DNA from: an uncultured Eubacteriales bacterium
GTDB taxonomy: Bacteria; Bacillota; Clostridia; Oscillospirales; CAG-272
Assembly: GCA_900547725.1 (NCBI GenBank)
Contig: URHR01000006.1
Location: forward strand, 1 to 50,420
Direction: 5' to 3'
Length of the DNA: 50,420 bases
Shown one piece after another: positions 9,836-19,653 of this stretch. Under the pieces are notes generated by a model that did no database searches, was not told the DNA's origin, and worked only from the letters and a program-made list of their open reading frames with translations. A program made the position numbers and the translations under genes. Numbering within the stretch: position 1 is the stretch's first letter; each line of letters opens with the position of its first letter.

Positions 9836-9910
9836 AACACTCCTCTTTACTTTCTTTTACGAAAGCGTTTGTTTGCACATTTGATTTGTTACAGGTTTGA
9901 TCTGCGGACG

Positions 9911-9951
9911 GAAGATCCGGGCGCGGCGCCGATCGGCGCCGCCCGGATCTT
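9911..9951 (-). terminator. Long GC-rich hairpin between the LRR and InlB lipoprotein genes
   Basis: A long inverted repeat with a two-base bulge (AAGATCCGGGC arm against GCCCGGATCTT arm, with an inner GGCGCCG palindrome) begins directly after the minus-strand stop at 9955. The T-run is on the plus-strand side, and on the minus strand it is followed by CCGTCC, so it is more likely an attenuator or RNA-end stabiliser than a full terminator. I found no clear promoter in 9836-9910, so the downstream lipoprotein gene probably depends on readthrough. Confidence 0.45.
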
Positions 9952-9954
9952 TTG

Positions 9955-12732
9955 TCATTCCTCTTTCGTCCACACTGCCGTCAGAAGCGTTCCCGCCGGC
10001 ATTTCGGAAATCTGATTGGTCTCGATCTGCGTTCCGTCCTCACGAAGCCACCCCGCAAAGGTATAACCCGTGCGTGAGGGATTCGCAATCGGCGTAATCT
10101 GATCGGACAGATAGATTCCGTTCTTCACCGTTTCCTCGCCGGTTGTAAGGGACGTCACATAGCTTCCGTCCTCGGAAAGCAGGACGCCGGATACCACCGG
10201 TCGGTTGGAGGAATTCCACCGCAGATTCCATTCTGCAGTGTCCGTGCCCTCCTCAATGTAGAAGGTTGCGTTGTGACAGCCGTAAAATGCATTTCCGGCG
10301 ATCTCTGCGACCTCCTTCGGTATGATCAGCGAGGTGAGCGAATTCGAGCCCTTGAACGCATACTTCCCGATCTGTTTCAGTGTACCGGGCAATGTCAGAG
10401 ACCCGATTTCGCTGTCATTGTAAAACGCAAAATCTTCGATCCGCTCAAGCGAAGTTCCGAGAGACAGCGTTTTCAGAGAAGAACACTTGTAAAACGCACT
10501 GTTTCCGACGGTTCTGACCGAATCGGGCAGAATGACTTCCGACAGCCCCACGCATTTGTAAAACGCTTTCTCCCCGATTGCGGTCACCCCTGAACCGAGT
10601 TTCAGCGTGCCGAGCGCAGAACAATTCGCAAACGTATGCTCCGGGATTGCCGTTACGGTATCCGGAAGTTCGATTGCCGTCAGTGCCGAGCAGTTTTTGA
10701 AAGCGTATCTGCCAAGCCCGGTCAGGTTTTCGCCGAATATAACCGTTTCCAGATTGGAACAGCTATAGAAGGCAAAATCTCCGATGGAGGTAAACACAGC
10801 CGAGTCGGAAAAATCCAGCGACTTCAAATTGGAACAACCGTAGAATGCCGATCTGCCCACGGACTTCAGCATGGTCGGAACGGAAACGCGGAACAAAGAT
10901 TGACACTTGTAGAAAGTGTACGCTTCAATGGTTTCCAATCTGGAATTCAGGCTGACCGTCTCCAGTGCCGTGCATCCGAAGAAAGCCGCCGTGCCGATGT
11001 AGGTACATTTGCTCAGGTTTTTCAAAGAGGTCAGCGTTTCGCATTTGAAAAATGCATTGTCCGCAATGCCGACAACACTGTCTTTCAGTTCCGCCGCGCC
11101 GAGTTTTGCATTCTCCGCAAAGCCAACGGCCCAGTTTCCTGCATAAATAATGTTCTTCTCCGGTTTTTCCCAAAGCATCGTCTTCATGAAAGCATATGCT
11201 CCGATGCGTCTGACCGACTGCGGAATGATGCTGTTGCCGTCCAACGAGTTATTGTCAAGCGTTGTGCAACCGTAAAACGCATATGCGCCGATTTCCTGAA
11301 GCGAGCGATTCAGCAACAGGACATAAAGCCCGGTGCAATTGGAAAATGCGCCTTCCTGAAGCACCTCCAGATTTTTTCCGGCTTCAAAGCGAACCAACGT
11401 TGCAATGCCGGAAAAAGCATACCGTCCAACAATCCGAACCGAATCCGGCAACTGTACAGACTCCAGAATCGGCGCTTTGGAGAAGCAATTGTCAATGATT
11501 CCAACCGTTCCCGCCTTCAGATCCAACTTGGAAACGGTCTTATGGAGTTCCTGATTCTTGACTGCAACCAACCAACCGTCCACATAAACAAAGTCGGTTT
11601 CTTCGTTGACATAAATCTTGGTAGCGTTGAAGGCAAGCGTTCCGACATGGCGAACCGTAGCGGGAATGTTCACCTTTTCAAGCGCTTCGCACCGATAAAA
11701 GCAACGGGCGCCGATGTCTGTCACCGTTTCGGGAAGGGTAATTTCCTGCAAAAGCGGAGCAGCCGCAAAAGCGGATTCCCCGAGGGTTTCAAGAGCGCTC
11801 CCCTCGGCAAACGTCACGTTCTGAAGCTTGGGAAGATCATAAAAAGCGGTATTCCCGATGGAAACGACGCCCTTTCCGATCACAACCTCCATAAGCTCGC
11901 TTGCGGTCGTAAACGCATTCTCGCCGATGGTCTCCACGCTGTCGGGAATCCGAACGGCGGTCAGTGCAGCGCCGTTGAAAGCGCTTTCTCCGATGCTCCG
12001 GACATTCTCGCCGATGGAAATCTCCGAAAGAGAGCGGCAATATGCGAAGCAATACGCCGGTATCGAGGCAATTCCGGTCGGAATATTGATCTTTTTCAAC
12101 TCCCGGCATCCCTGGAAAGCGGAATCCCCGATGGAGGTTACGCCGTCCGGAATGGTAACGGACTCCAGAACCGAGCAGTTGTAAAACGCATTTTCCGCAA
12201 TGGTACGGATATTTTCACCGAGGATAATCTCTTTTACATTCCGATTCCCCTTGAATGCGTTTTCTCCGATCCCGGTTACCGCTTTTCCGCGGTACGTGGC
12301 TTCAATCGTTACGGTTCCGGAAGCGCTCCCGCTTCTCTTGATCCGGTATTCGGTGTTGCCGTTGTAAAGTTCATACACGCACCCGGACTCATAATCCCTG
12401 TGAAAATACAGCGCCTCGGACCAATCGGAGGTTTGGTCGTTCTGAGCGCCGCCGGTTGCCCTGACGCGGATCTCATAGTCTCCAACCTCCAGATCCGAAA
12501 GAGAGTAAGAAGTTTTCCGTGTGTTTTTGCTGAAAACCTTTTCCCCCTTCTCGTTTTTTACTTCCACAAGATAGGAGCGTGCAAGATCCACGGCGTCCCA
12601 AGAGAGCTGATTGTCAATATCGATTTCCAACGACTGCGGGGTTTCCAGCCCGGCTGACTTCTTACAGGATGCCAAGCCAACAAGCAGGAGGAGCGCAGCA
12701 ACCGGAAGAAACCATTTCATAAACCGTTTCAC
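9955..12732 (-). CDS. BspA-type leucine-rich-repeat lipoprotein
   Basis: This is a 925-residue surface lipoprotein. The signal peptide ends in lipobox GLASC (Cys23). A fibronectin-III-like domain spans about 33-115. A long array of LRR_5 (BspA/TpLRR) units of about 23 residues runs from about 150 to 840, with units of the pattern IPxSVxxIGxxAFxxCxxL. A single InlB/Flg_new repeat closes the protein (GYTFAGWL, then LTAVWTK). The start is GTG at 12732: AAAGGAGG lies nine bases upstream, whereas the next ATG (12720) is too far from it. The start overlaps the stop of the VWA gene by four bases (GTGA), so the lipoprotein is translationally coupled to the MoxR/VWA unit, which is unusual for a surface adhesin. 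BspA-type proteins elsewhere bind host or bacterial surface molecules; the ligand here is unknown. Confidence 0.93.
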   Translation of the reverse strand: MKRFMKWFLPVAALLLLVGLASCKKSAGLETPQSLEIDIDNQLSWDAVDLARSYLVEVKNEKGEKVFSKNTRKTSYSLSDLEVGDYEIRVRATGGAQNDQTSDWSEALYFHRDYESGCVYELYNGNTEYRIKRSGSASGTVTIEATYRGKAVTGIGENAFKGNRNVKEIILGENIRTIAENAFYNCSVLESVTIPDGVTSIGDSAFQGCRELKKINIPTGIASIPAYCFAYCRSLSEISIGENVRSIGESAFNGAALTAVRIPDSVETIGENAFTTASELMEVVIGKGVVSIGNTAFYDLPKLQNVTFAEGSALETLGESAFAAAPLLQEITLPETVTDIGARCFYRCEALEKVNIPATVRHVGTLAFNATKIYVNEETDFVYVDGWLVAVKNQELHKTVSKLDLKAGTVGIIDNCFSKAPILESVQLPDSVRIVGRYAFSGIATLVRFEAGKNLEVLQEGAFSNCTGLYVLLLNRSLQEIGAYAFYGCTTLDNNSLDGNSIIPQSVRRIGAYAFMKTMLWEKPEKNIIYAGNWAVGFAENAKLGAAELKDSVVGIADNAFFKCETLTSLKNLSKCTYIGTAAFFGCTALETVSLNSRLETIEAYTFYKCQSLFRVSVPTMLKSVGRSAFYGCSNLKSLDFSDSAVFTSIGDFAFYSCSNLETVIFGENLTGLGRYAFKNCSALTAIELPDTVTAIPEHTFANCSALGTLKLGSGVTAIGEKAFYKCVGLSEVILPDSVRTVGNSAFYKCSSLKTLSLGTSLERIEDFAFYNDSEIGSLTLPGTLKQIGKYAFKGSNSLTSLIIPKEVAEIAGNAFYGCHNATFYIEEGTDTAEWNLRWNSSNRPVVSGVLLSEDGSYVTSLTTGEETVKNGIYLSDQITPIANPSRTGYTFAGWLREDGTQIETNQISEMPAGTLLTAVWTKEE
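10212..12285 (-). repeat. LRR_5 coding repeat array in the 925-residue lipoprotein
   Basis: About 30 degenerate coding repeats of roughly 69 bases. Periodic elements such as the codons for IGxxAF and FYxC recur all along. The copies vary too much in DNA for recent duplication to be obvious by eye. Confidence 0.8.
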
Positions 12733-15590
12733 GACGGTGTTCCTCCTTTCTTGGCTTTCCGTTTGTCCTTATAAGAACGGACGATCTCATGCGGCCACTT
12801 GAATTTGAACTTACGCACCGCCACATCGAGCAGGAACAGTACCAATGCAAGAATCATAAACACATAGCGGGGATCAAACGATTTCGGAATGGAAGTCACG
12901 AAGTTTGCAAAAACTTCAATCGGATCTTCATTGTCCGCAATCAGCTTCCCGTTGGCGGCATCGGCAAGGTTCTCCAGATTCTCCGTCAGTACCAGATCGG
13001 TAATTTCCTGATTGTTGTCATATTCCTCCGAATAGGAGAAAGTCCGATAGGTCTGATATTCGGCAAGCACCGCTCCGTCCGCATTCACCTTTTTGAGCGT
13101 GAGTTGGTAAATGCCGCCCTTTTTGATCACAAATCTGCAACGGCTGTAGTTGCTGGAAGCGTCCAATGCGGATGTGATGTAGCAATCCAGTGCGGACAAA
13201 CGGGTTCCGTCTGCGGCGACAGTCGCACTTCCCAACGGAAGCGGCGTTGCCGCGGGATCGGACAGGTTCAGAAGCTCGCCTGTGATATACTCCCCTTCAT
13301 CCAGATTCGTGAAAATACTGAGGCTGTTGGTGTAGTTATCCTGCTTTACCGTGACGGAAATTTCGTTTTCCCGTATCGATTCCGTCGGCATCAGCGCCGA
13401 CACCACGTTGAGAATGAACGTCTTACCCGATCCGTCTTCCGACAGGAAGTCGGATGACCACACTCCGTTGAGGTCGCACATGAAACTTCCGACCATTCCC
13501 TTGCCCAGTCGCCACTGTGCATAAATAGGAACATCATAGTCGCCAATCAGCAGAAGTTCCGCTCCGGATTTGACCCGGACTCCGAAAAATCCGTCCAACG
13601 ACGCCGTCATCTTTGCGGTTGTCTTTCCTTCTTCGGTCTCCGTGAAGGAAATTCCGGAAAAGACAGAGGAAAGCGTGTCGGTTGCGGTGGGATAGAACTT
13701 CTCGTAGTTGACTTCCTTAATTTCGGGAGCGTTCAGCTCTTCCCGCATCCGCGCAGAGGTTTCTTTTGCGTCGGTGAACGCCTGAAGCCGTCCGCCGCCG
13801 AGGTCGCAGATGTTCTTCATCTTTTTCCCGGCGTCCTCGGTCTCTTTCAGACCGATTCCGACTACCGAATACGTGATTCCGTTGTTCTCATGATACTGCT
13901 TGACGTGAGGCAGATAATCCTCTTCCTTGTCTCCCGGCATACCGTCCGTGACGATAATGACGTGACGTCTTGCAACATTGACGGAAAGAAGTGCGCGGCT
14001 GGCACGCTCAATGGAAGAGGAAAACTTGGTTCCGCCCGTTGCGCCGAGTTCTCTTGCATTGTTGATCGCTTCCAGAATCTTGGACTCCTGTGTACGGGGG
14101 GTCAGCGGCAGAAGCGTATCGTAATCGTCATCCAACGTCATCAGTCCGATGTAGTCTCTTGCCGACATTGCATTCAGGCAGGACACCGCACCCGTCAGAG
14201 CGAGGTCGTACTTGCTTCCGCCCGTAGTGTTGTCCACCGATGCCATAGAACCGGAACGGTCAACGATAATCATAACAGCAATCGGAGGCGTGTAATTGAT
14301 CGCCTGTACCGGAAGAATGTCCTGAAACAAAGTGTTCAGCATATCATCCCGGTTATAGGAGTGTGCAATGTACTTGTCGTTCTCGTCCGTCGCGTTCGGA
14401 TTGAGATCCGCACCTCCGACGGTAAACAGTCCGCCGCCGCACTCATTGACGTAGCGGTACAGCAGTTCGTCAAAGCCGTCCGGCAGATCGCTGTTCGCGA
14501 TGTTGTTGAGCAGGATCTGGTCATATTGGCGCAGATCCGCCAGAGTCTTGGGAACATCCTCTTCCTCCGACAGATTTTTGACGGTGACGTCGTATTCGGC
14601 GCCCTCTGCGGTCAGAAGCGCTTTTATCTGCTCCGATTCTCCCGCTTTGTGCTCCAGAACCAGAACCTTGTTGAAGTTCTCCAGATTCAGATAGGTATAA
14701 TAGGTATTGTTTTCCGACAGCAGGTCGTTTGCCGGTTCCAGTACAAAGGAAAGTTCGTGAATGCCGTACTTTTCAAACGTATGCTGGAAGGTAACGTTCT
14801 GCATCCCGGGGGTCGTTGTAATCGGCTGTGTGGCAATCAGATTCCCGTTGTCATACAGCTTCACGGAAGCGCTTCCCTCCGCCTTGGAATACACCGTGAC
14901 CGAAAGCTTGCACTGCGCTCCGGGCTTCAGATGGTAATCCGGAAGTTCGGAATCCATCAGTTGCATATCATCCCCTTCATAGACAGTGGAAATGTTGGCA
15001 ACATCCACGCGGATGCCTTTTGCCGCAACAGTCCGGATAACCGCCATTGCCTCCTCGTCGGTCTCTTTTCCGTCGGTGACAAGCACAATCTTTGCACTTT
15101 CCGGATTTTTGAACAGCGTGGAAGCATAAGTAAGAGCCGCCGCAATATCGGTTGCGCTTGTGTCGGGCTTTTCCGCAGCGTTATACTTCCCCATGATGTC
15201 ACCGACCTTATCGGTCAGCTCCACCGCATAAACCTGATCGTAGCCGAAGGTAACAACTCCGATGCTGTAACCGTCATACTGTCCCATGTCCAGAACCGTT
15301 TCCATGAAACGATCCCGCTCTCTCTCGGATTGCTCCGTCGTGTCCGAAACGTCCACCAGAAGGATAATCTGGTTTTCCTTGTTGGGAATTTCATAGGTAA
15401 ACATCGTGCCGGCAAGCGTCAGAACCGCCAATGCCAACACAATCAGGTGCAGCACCACCGAGGTAATCCGATTCCGGTTTTTCCGATACTTTTTGGAAAG
15501 CCGGAAATAAAGCAAAGCGGTCATTGCCACACCGAACAGGAAAATCAGCAACAGCAGAGGATATGAAAAATGAATTTTGAAATGTATCAT
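12729..15590 (-). CDS. Membrane protein with two VWA domains and an amidotransferase-like segment
   Basis: This is a 953-residue membrane protein with two N-terminal membrane helices (about 9-29 and 44-63) and one near the C terminus (about 909-925) followed by a basic tail. It has two von Willebrand A domains. The first begins at Asp80 with DVSDT (a weak MIDAS) and has VTDGKE near 171. The second has a full MIDAS, DRSGSM at 444-449, and VTDGMPG further on. Residues 306-430 between them resemble the class I glutamine-amidotransferase-like fold seen in BatA-like VWA proteins (VLEHKAGESEQ, then CGGGLFTVGG), without an obvious catalytic Cys. The start ATG follows AAGGAGG, which sits on the stop codon of the upstream VWA gene. 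It probably works with the adjacent MoxR ATPase and DUF58 protein in a metal-dependent envelope or assembly process; the exact task is not known. Confidence 0.92.
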   Translation of the reverse strand: MIHFKIHFSYPLLLLIFLFGVAMTALLYFRLSKKYRKNRNRITSVVLHLIVLALAVLTLAGTMFTYEIPNKENQIILLVDVSDTTEQSERERDRFMETVLDMGQYDGYSIGVVTFGYDQVYAVELTDKVGDIMGKYNAAEKPDTSATDIAAALTYASTLFKNPESAKIVLVTDGKETDEEAMAVIRTVAAKGIRVDVANISTVYEGDDMQLMDSELPDYHLKPGAQCKLSVTVYSKAEGSASVKLYDNGNLIATQPITTTPGMQNVTFQHTFEKYGIHELSFVLEPANDLLSENNTYYTYLNLENFNKVLVLEHKAGESEQIKALLTAEGAEYDVTVKNLSEEEDVPKTLADLRQYDQILLNNIANSDLPDGFDELLYRYVNECGGGLFTVGGADLNPNATDENDKYIAHSYNRDDMLNTLFQDILPVQAINYTPPIAVMIIVDRSGSMASVDNTTGGSKYDLALTGAVSCLNAMSARDYIGLMTLDDDYDTLLPLTPRTQESKILEAINNARELGATGGTKFSSSIERASRALLSVNVARRHVIIVTDGMPGDKEEDYLPHVKQYHENNGITYSVVGIGLKETEDAGKKMKNICDLGGGRLQAFTDAKETSARMREELNAPEIKEVNYEKFYPTATDTLSSVFSGISFTETEEGKTTAKMTASLDGFFGVRVKSGAELLLIGDYDVPIYAQWRLGKGMVGSFMCDLNGVWSSDFLSEDGSGKTFILNVVSALMPTESIRENEISVTVKQDNYTNSLSIFTNLDEGEYITGELLNLSDPAATPLPLGSATVAADGTRLSALDCYITSALDASSNYSRCRFVIKKGGIYQLTLKKVNADGAVLAEYQTYRTFSYSEEYDNNQEITDLVLTENLENLADAANGKLIADNEDPIEVFANFVTSIPKSFDPRYVFMILALVLFLLDVAVRKFKFKWPHEIVRSYKDKRKAKKGGTPS

Positions 15591-15602
15591 TTGTATGCCT
15601 CC

Positions 15603-17630
15603 TTAAATGCTGTTTTCCTTGTGCTGCAGATACCACTCAAGCAGAAGCAAGAAAACCAAGGCACCGGCAAGATACAGCAAAAGATCCCGATAATAATCGC
15701 TCTCATCCACCTCGTAATACGGACCGGTAATCGCGCCTTCCTCCGCAAAGATATCGCTCTCCGCTCTCGGAACGCGGACATATACCGTAGTGGTAACGTC
15801 TTTTCCCGCGCGCGTCGTCTGCGACAGTTGGTAAGAACCGGGCAGGCTCAGCGTCAGTTGTGCGGGGAACTCGGTAAAGGTCAAATCGGTCTCATACCCC
15901 TTCACCTTCAGTTCATCCCCGCGGCAGTTGACGGAAACGGTCTGCTCCGTCTCAAAGGAATTGCCGTCAATCGTGGATGGGAAGTAATATTCAAACAGGT
16001 TGCGCATCATCAGAGGGAAGTCCATCAGAAGCGCGAGGTTGGAATAGTGCAGAGAGAAGCACATCACGGCGACCTGCGCGTCCCCGTCGTTTCTGACAAG
16101 GAGCAACGGGTCACCCGCATAGGAAAGCAACATGGTATACTCAGGATCGTACGAAACCTTCAGATACCGGCTGACGGTAATATTCGTCGCCTCGATATTG
16201 TTCAGAATCGGATGCGTTTCTTCCTGTGCAAGATAGACGCTCTTCTTGCTCATATCAACAATTTTCTCCACGCGGAAGCCTGCGCCGCTCGGTGTTCCGA
16301 GAGGATCCACCAAAAGGATCACGCCGTCCGTGGGAAGCTTTTCCGGCATGGAATGCTCAAAAATGTAGAAATCGTACCCTTCCAGAACCGGCGTCTGACC
16401 GCGCTTGACTTCGGTAATGTCAAGATCCCACTTTGCCTCGTAGTTCTTCTTCAGAACCGCAAGAACCTCCTGGAAGAAAACGTTCGGACCCAACGGTTCA
16501 TCGGTCAGCGGATCGCTTCCCGAGCTGCAGTACTGAATCCGGATCCGCTCCTTCAGACCGTCATAAATATCAAAGCTGTTATCCAGAGCAACGGAATCCT
16601 CCACGGAGTCTCCGTCAACCGAAAGGCTGATGTGCACGGATTGGTAGGAGGTAATCCCCTCTCCCGAACCGAGCAGATGAAACACCGCGTTCTCGGGCAA
16701 GGTTTTTTCATATGCTTCCACAGCGTCCGAATGGTTTTCATCCGGGAAATACTTGAAAATCAGGGTATACACCTGATCGGAAGCGCAGGGAACACTCTCC
16801 TCCAAAGAAAGATTTCCGGCGGCGGTATCTTCACTGCTTGTTGCATTAACGCCGAAAACTTCCAGATTGACATCAAGGTCAAGATCCCGTCCATAACAGA
16901 CGACTTCAATCCGGAAGGTGTAATAGTTATCTTCAAAATCTGCGGTTGCGCTCAGAATAGCCGCGTTCCACTCGGATTGATCGGCAACGTTGACCAACTC
17001 CACGTAGTTTTTCTGCGCATAATTCTGATCGGTGTAAACGTAAGTTTTTGCCGACGGATTGACGCTGAGAACCCGATCGGAAAGCGCAACGGCAGCCGAA
17101 AGATCCGCAGAAGAATAGGTGCACTCGGTTTCCCCGTCCAACAGAGCTTTCAGATCATCGACGACTCTGTCCCGGCTGTCCGCATAGGCTCTTTCCACCA
17201 GAAAATGACTGTCGTTTCCCGCAAGAATCACGGAAACAATCCCGTCCGAGGCAAAGGTCTCCTCCGCCTGCTTGACGGCAGCCTCTACCGCGCGCTCATA
17301 ACGCGTGGACTCTTCGGTTCCGGCGCGCATACTGGCGGAAGAATCGATCACGAGCACCACCTCGGGCTGTTCAATCTTCTCCTTGAGAACATGGATCGTT
17401 TTTGCAAGAATTGCCGCAATGGTGGTAATAATCAGCACCTGGCAGGCAATCAGCAAAATGTTGCGGAGTCTGCTGAGCGGAATTTTCTTCTTTTTGAATT
17501 TCAGGCTCAGTCTCCAGATGAAGGTGCTGGAAACCAGCTTTTGTTGGAAGTTCGGTTTGATGATGTAAATGAGAATCAAAGCGAGGATTCCAACCAAGCC
17601 GAGAAGCCCTAACGGAATGAGAAATTTCAC
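15603..17630 (-). CDS. BatA-like membrane protein with a VWA domain
   Basis: This is a 675-residue membrane protein. It begins with a BatA-type N-terminal region of two membrane helices (2-24 and 57-78) separated by a basic loop, followed by a VWA domain with MIDAS DSSASM at 96-101. A long middle section (about 280-620) resembles the amidotransferase-like fold of such proteins and includes FYIFEHSMPEKLP. A last membrane helix lies near 650-666. The start is GTG at 17630, which overlaps the DUF58 gene's stop by four bases (GTGA) and has AGAGGT upstream. In Bat-type operons, proteins of this kind sit in the membrane beside MoxR and DUF58 partners. The order here (MoxR, DUF58, BatA-like, double VWA) fits that plan. 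Confidence 0.92.
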   Translation of the reverse strand: MKFLIPLGLLGLVGILALILIYIIKPNFQQKLVSSTFIWRLSLKFKKKKIPLSRLRNILLIACQVLIITTIAAILAKTIHVLKEKIEQPEVVLVIDSSASMRAGTEESTRYERAVEAAVKQAEETFASDGIVSVILAGNDSHFLVERAYADSRDRVVDDLKALLDGETECTYSSADLSAAVALSDRVLSVNPSAKTYVYTDQNYAQKNYVELVNVADQSEWNAAILSATADFEDNYYTFRIEVVCYGRDLDLDVNLEVFGVNATSSEDTAAGNLSLEESVPCASDQVYTLIFKYFPDENHSDAVEAYEKTLPENAVFHLLGSGEGITSYQSVHISLSVDGDSVEDSVALDNSFDIYDGLKERIRIQYCSSGSDPLTDEPLGPNVFFQEVLAVLKKNYEAKWDLDITEVKRGQTPVLEGYDFYIFEHSMPEKLPTDGVILLVDPLGTPSGAGFRVEKIVDMSKKSVYLAQEETHPILNNIEATNITVSRYLKVSYDPEYTMLLSYAGDPLLLVRNDGDAQVAVMCFSLHYSNLALLMDFPLMMRNLFEYYFPSTIDGNSFETEQTVSVNCRGDELKVKGYETDLTFTEFPAQLTLSLPGSYQLSQTTRAGKDVTTTVYVRVPRAESDIFAEEGAITGPYYEVDESDYYRDLLLYLAGALVFLLLLEWYLQHKENSI

Positions 17631-18526
17631 GACACGGTACCTCTTTTCAGCAGCTCGGAGAACAGTTCTTTTTCAATCGACTTTTCGCAATCCAAAGAGA
17701 TAAAACCTGCCTCTCTCCGCTTGCAAAAGTCCTGAATATCGTCAAAGAAAGCCGCTACTGCCTCTTTAAATGCCTGCTGCATGGATTTATTGATCCTGAT
17801 TTTCATGTTTCTTGCGTCCGCCATATCGGTGGACTCCGAATCAATCAGGTTGATCCGGTCGGTATAAGACGGATCCAATTCGTCCGGGGAGTGTATCTGA
17901 ACCAAAAGCACCTGCTTTTTCTTATACACCAGATAATCCACGCCTTTTTTCCAGTCGCTGTCGGAATAGAAATCGGAGATAATCACGGCAAGACCGTCTC
18001 CCGTTCCCATATTCGGCGTACTGATAATGGCGGGAGAAATCTCAGCCTCGTCCACAAATTCCGTCTGATCCAACGTATTCATCGCCCGGAAGAACGCATT
18101 CTTCCCCACAATGGTACCGAACGGGTTTTCCGCCTTATCCCCCTTGATCAGGTAATAGGACACCTTGTCCATGTTATGAATGGCAAGGTAGCCGATCGCC
18201 GCGGCAACGCCGATCGCATATGCGCCTTTCTTGGGGTTCACTTTTCCCATAGAGCCGGAGCAGTCCAGATAAATCTGCACGTGCATCTGCCGCTCGTCCG
18301 TAAAAAGCTTGATAAAGTATTTCTCAAAACGGCTGTACAGATTCCAGTCGATCCGGCGGATATCATCGCCCAGCATATACTCTCTGTAATCCGCAAACTC
18401 TACGGTTTGCCCGTAGGTGCTGACCAGATGTTTGCCGCCGAAGAATCCGCCGAGATCCTTGCGCAGATTAAACGCAAGGCTCTCCAACCGACTGAAGAAC
18501 TCGTCGTTTAAGTAAGAATCTTTCAT
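17627..18526 (-). CDS. DUF58 domain protein
   Basis: This is a 299-residue soluble protein of the DUF58 family, a regular companion of MoxR ATPases. The family signature is clear: YMLGDDIRRIDWNLYSRF at 50-67, followed by a VWA-like core with MIDAS DCSGSMG at 88-94 and a later Asp (ISDFYSDSDW). There is no signal peptide or membrane helix. The start ATG overlaps the MoxR gene's stop by four bases (ATGA), so the two proteins are probably made in fixed ratio. The role is inferred from the family: an adaptor or substrate of the MoxR ATPase. Confidence 0.95.
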   Translation of the reverse strand: MKDSYLNDEFFSRLESLAFNLRKDLGGFFGGKHLVSTYGQTVEFADYREYMLGDDIRRIDWNLYSRFEKYFIKLFTDERQMHVQIYLDCSGSMGKVNPKKGAYAIGVAAAIGYLAIHNMDKVSYYLIKGDKAENPFGTIVGKNAFFRAMNTLDQTEFVDEAEISPAIISTPNMGTGDGLAVIISDFYSDSDWKKGVDYLVYKKKQVLLVQIHSPDELDPSYTDRINLIDSESTDMADARNMKIRINKSMQQAFKEAVAAFFDDIQDFCKRREAGFISLDCEKSIEKELFSELLKRGTVS

Positions 18527-19572
18527 TTGTTTTTCTTATTCGCTCCTGCGGAATTTACGTTCGAACCTTCGTTTCCGAGACGGACATTGCACTTCTTTGC
18601 CACTTCGGCAAGGATCATGCCGATGACCGTATCCGGCGAAACCCGTTCCGCAATCGCTTCAAAGTTCATCTTCATACGGTGACGGAGCACCGGATATGCC
18701 AGAGCAGCGACATCGGCATAAGAAACGTTGAATCTGCCGTTCATCAGCGCTCTGACTTTCGCCGCCGAAATCAGCGCCTGACCTCCACGCGGAGAAGAAC
18801 CGAGACGTACGTACTTCTTCGCCGCCTCGGATGCGCATTCACTGTCCGGATGCGTTGCGGAAATCAGCGTCATTGCAAAGTTCAGCACTTCGTCCGCTAC
18901 GGGAATCTGATTTGCGGTCTCCCGCATCTGCAGAAGCTGCTCTGCGTTGCACGCCTCGTTTGCAATCTCGCCCATCGTCTTCTGCGTCATGGTCACAATC
19001 CCCTTCAGTTCTTCCAGGGACGGGTTGTTCACCACCAGTTTGAACATGAAACGGTCCATCTGCGCTTCCGGCAACGGATAAGTACCGTCCTGCTCAACCG
19101 GGTTCTGTGTTGCCAGAACGAAGAACGGCTCGTTCATCTTTCTGGAAACGCCCATGACCGTAACGGTGTGCTCCTGCATGGCTTCCAGCAGAGCGGACTG
19201 GGTCTTCGGCGTTGCACGGTTGATTTCGTCCGCCAGAATCAGGTTTGCGAAAATCGGACCGGGCTCAAAGCGGAAAGCAGAGTTTCCCTTCTCATCCTTG
19301 GTGATGATGTTGGTACCCGTCACGTCGGCAGGCATCAGGTCAGGGGTAAACTGAATCCGGGAGAACGGAAGATTGAAAACGCGGCTGAGCGTTCTCACCA
19401 GTCGCGTTTTTCCGACGCCGGGCACGCCCTCCAACAACACGTTTCCTCCGGCGATCAGCGCAATGATGGTGTCCTCGACAACCTCAGACTGACCGATCAT
19501 ATCCTTGCCGGTTTCCTCAAAAATACGACTGCACTGTTCGCTGAACTGCTTGATGCTCTCTTCTGTAACCAT
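18523..19572 (-). CDS. MoxR-family AAA+ ATPase
   Basis: This is a 349-residue cytosolic AAA ATPase of the MoxR family. Walker A is GVPGVGKT near 49-56 and Walker B is LILADEIN near 111-118. The family hallmark TPKTQSALLEAMQE follows, then sensor 1 ATQNPVEQDGTYPLPEAQMDRF split over about 154-175, and an arginine motif SSPRGGQAL near 259. The C terminus is Asn/Lys rich. MoxR proteins are thought to act as chaperones that remodel VWA partners. Four VWA or VWA-like domains are encoded directly downstream. The ATG is preceded by a weak AAAGAGAA site, so expression may lean on readthrough translation from the gene before it. Confidence 0.97.
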   Translation of the reverse strand: MVTEESIKQFSEQCSRIFEETGKDMIGQSEVVEDTIIALIAGGNVLLEGVPGVGKTRLVRTLSRVFNLPFSRIQFTPDLMPADVTGTNIITKDEKGNSAFRFEPGPIFANLILADEINRATPKTQSALLEAMQEHTVTVMGVSRKMNEPFFVLATQNPVEQDGTYPLPEAQMDRFMFKLVVNNPSLEELKGIVTMTQKTMGEIANEACNAEQLLQMRETANQIPVADEVLNFAMTLISATHPDSECASEAAKKYVRLGSSPRGGQALISAAKVRALMNGRFNVSYADVAALAYPVLRHRMKMNFEAIAERVSPDTVIGMILAEVAKKCNVRLGNEGSNVNSAGANKKNK

Positions 19573-19607
19573 TTTTTTGTTTCTCTTTCTTGTTTTCTAT
19601 GAATTGC

Positions 19608-19634
19608 CGAACCGGGAAACGTGTTCCCGGTTCG
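19608..19634 (-). other. Hairpin between the InlB-domain membrane protein gene and the MoxR gene
   Basis: An 11-base-pair perfect stem (19608-19618 with 19624-19634) with a five-base loop lies in the 81-base gap. There is no T-run on the minus strand, so it is not a standard terminator. It may set a processing point or give differential stability of the first gene's message. Confidence 0.45.
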
Positions 19635-19653
19635 AATAGCTGATTTACCTGAA

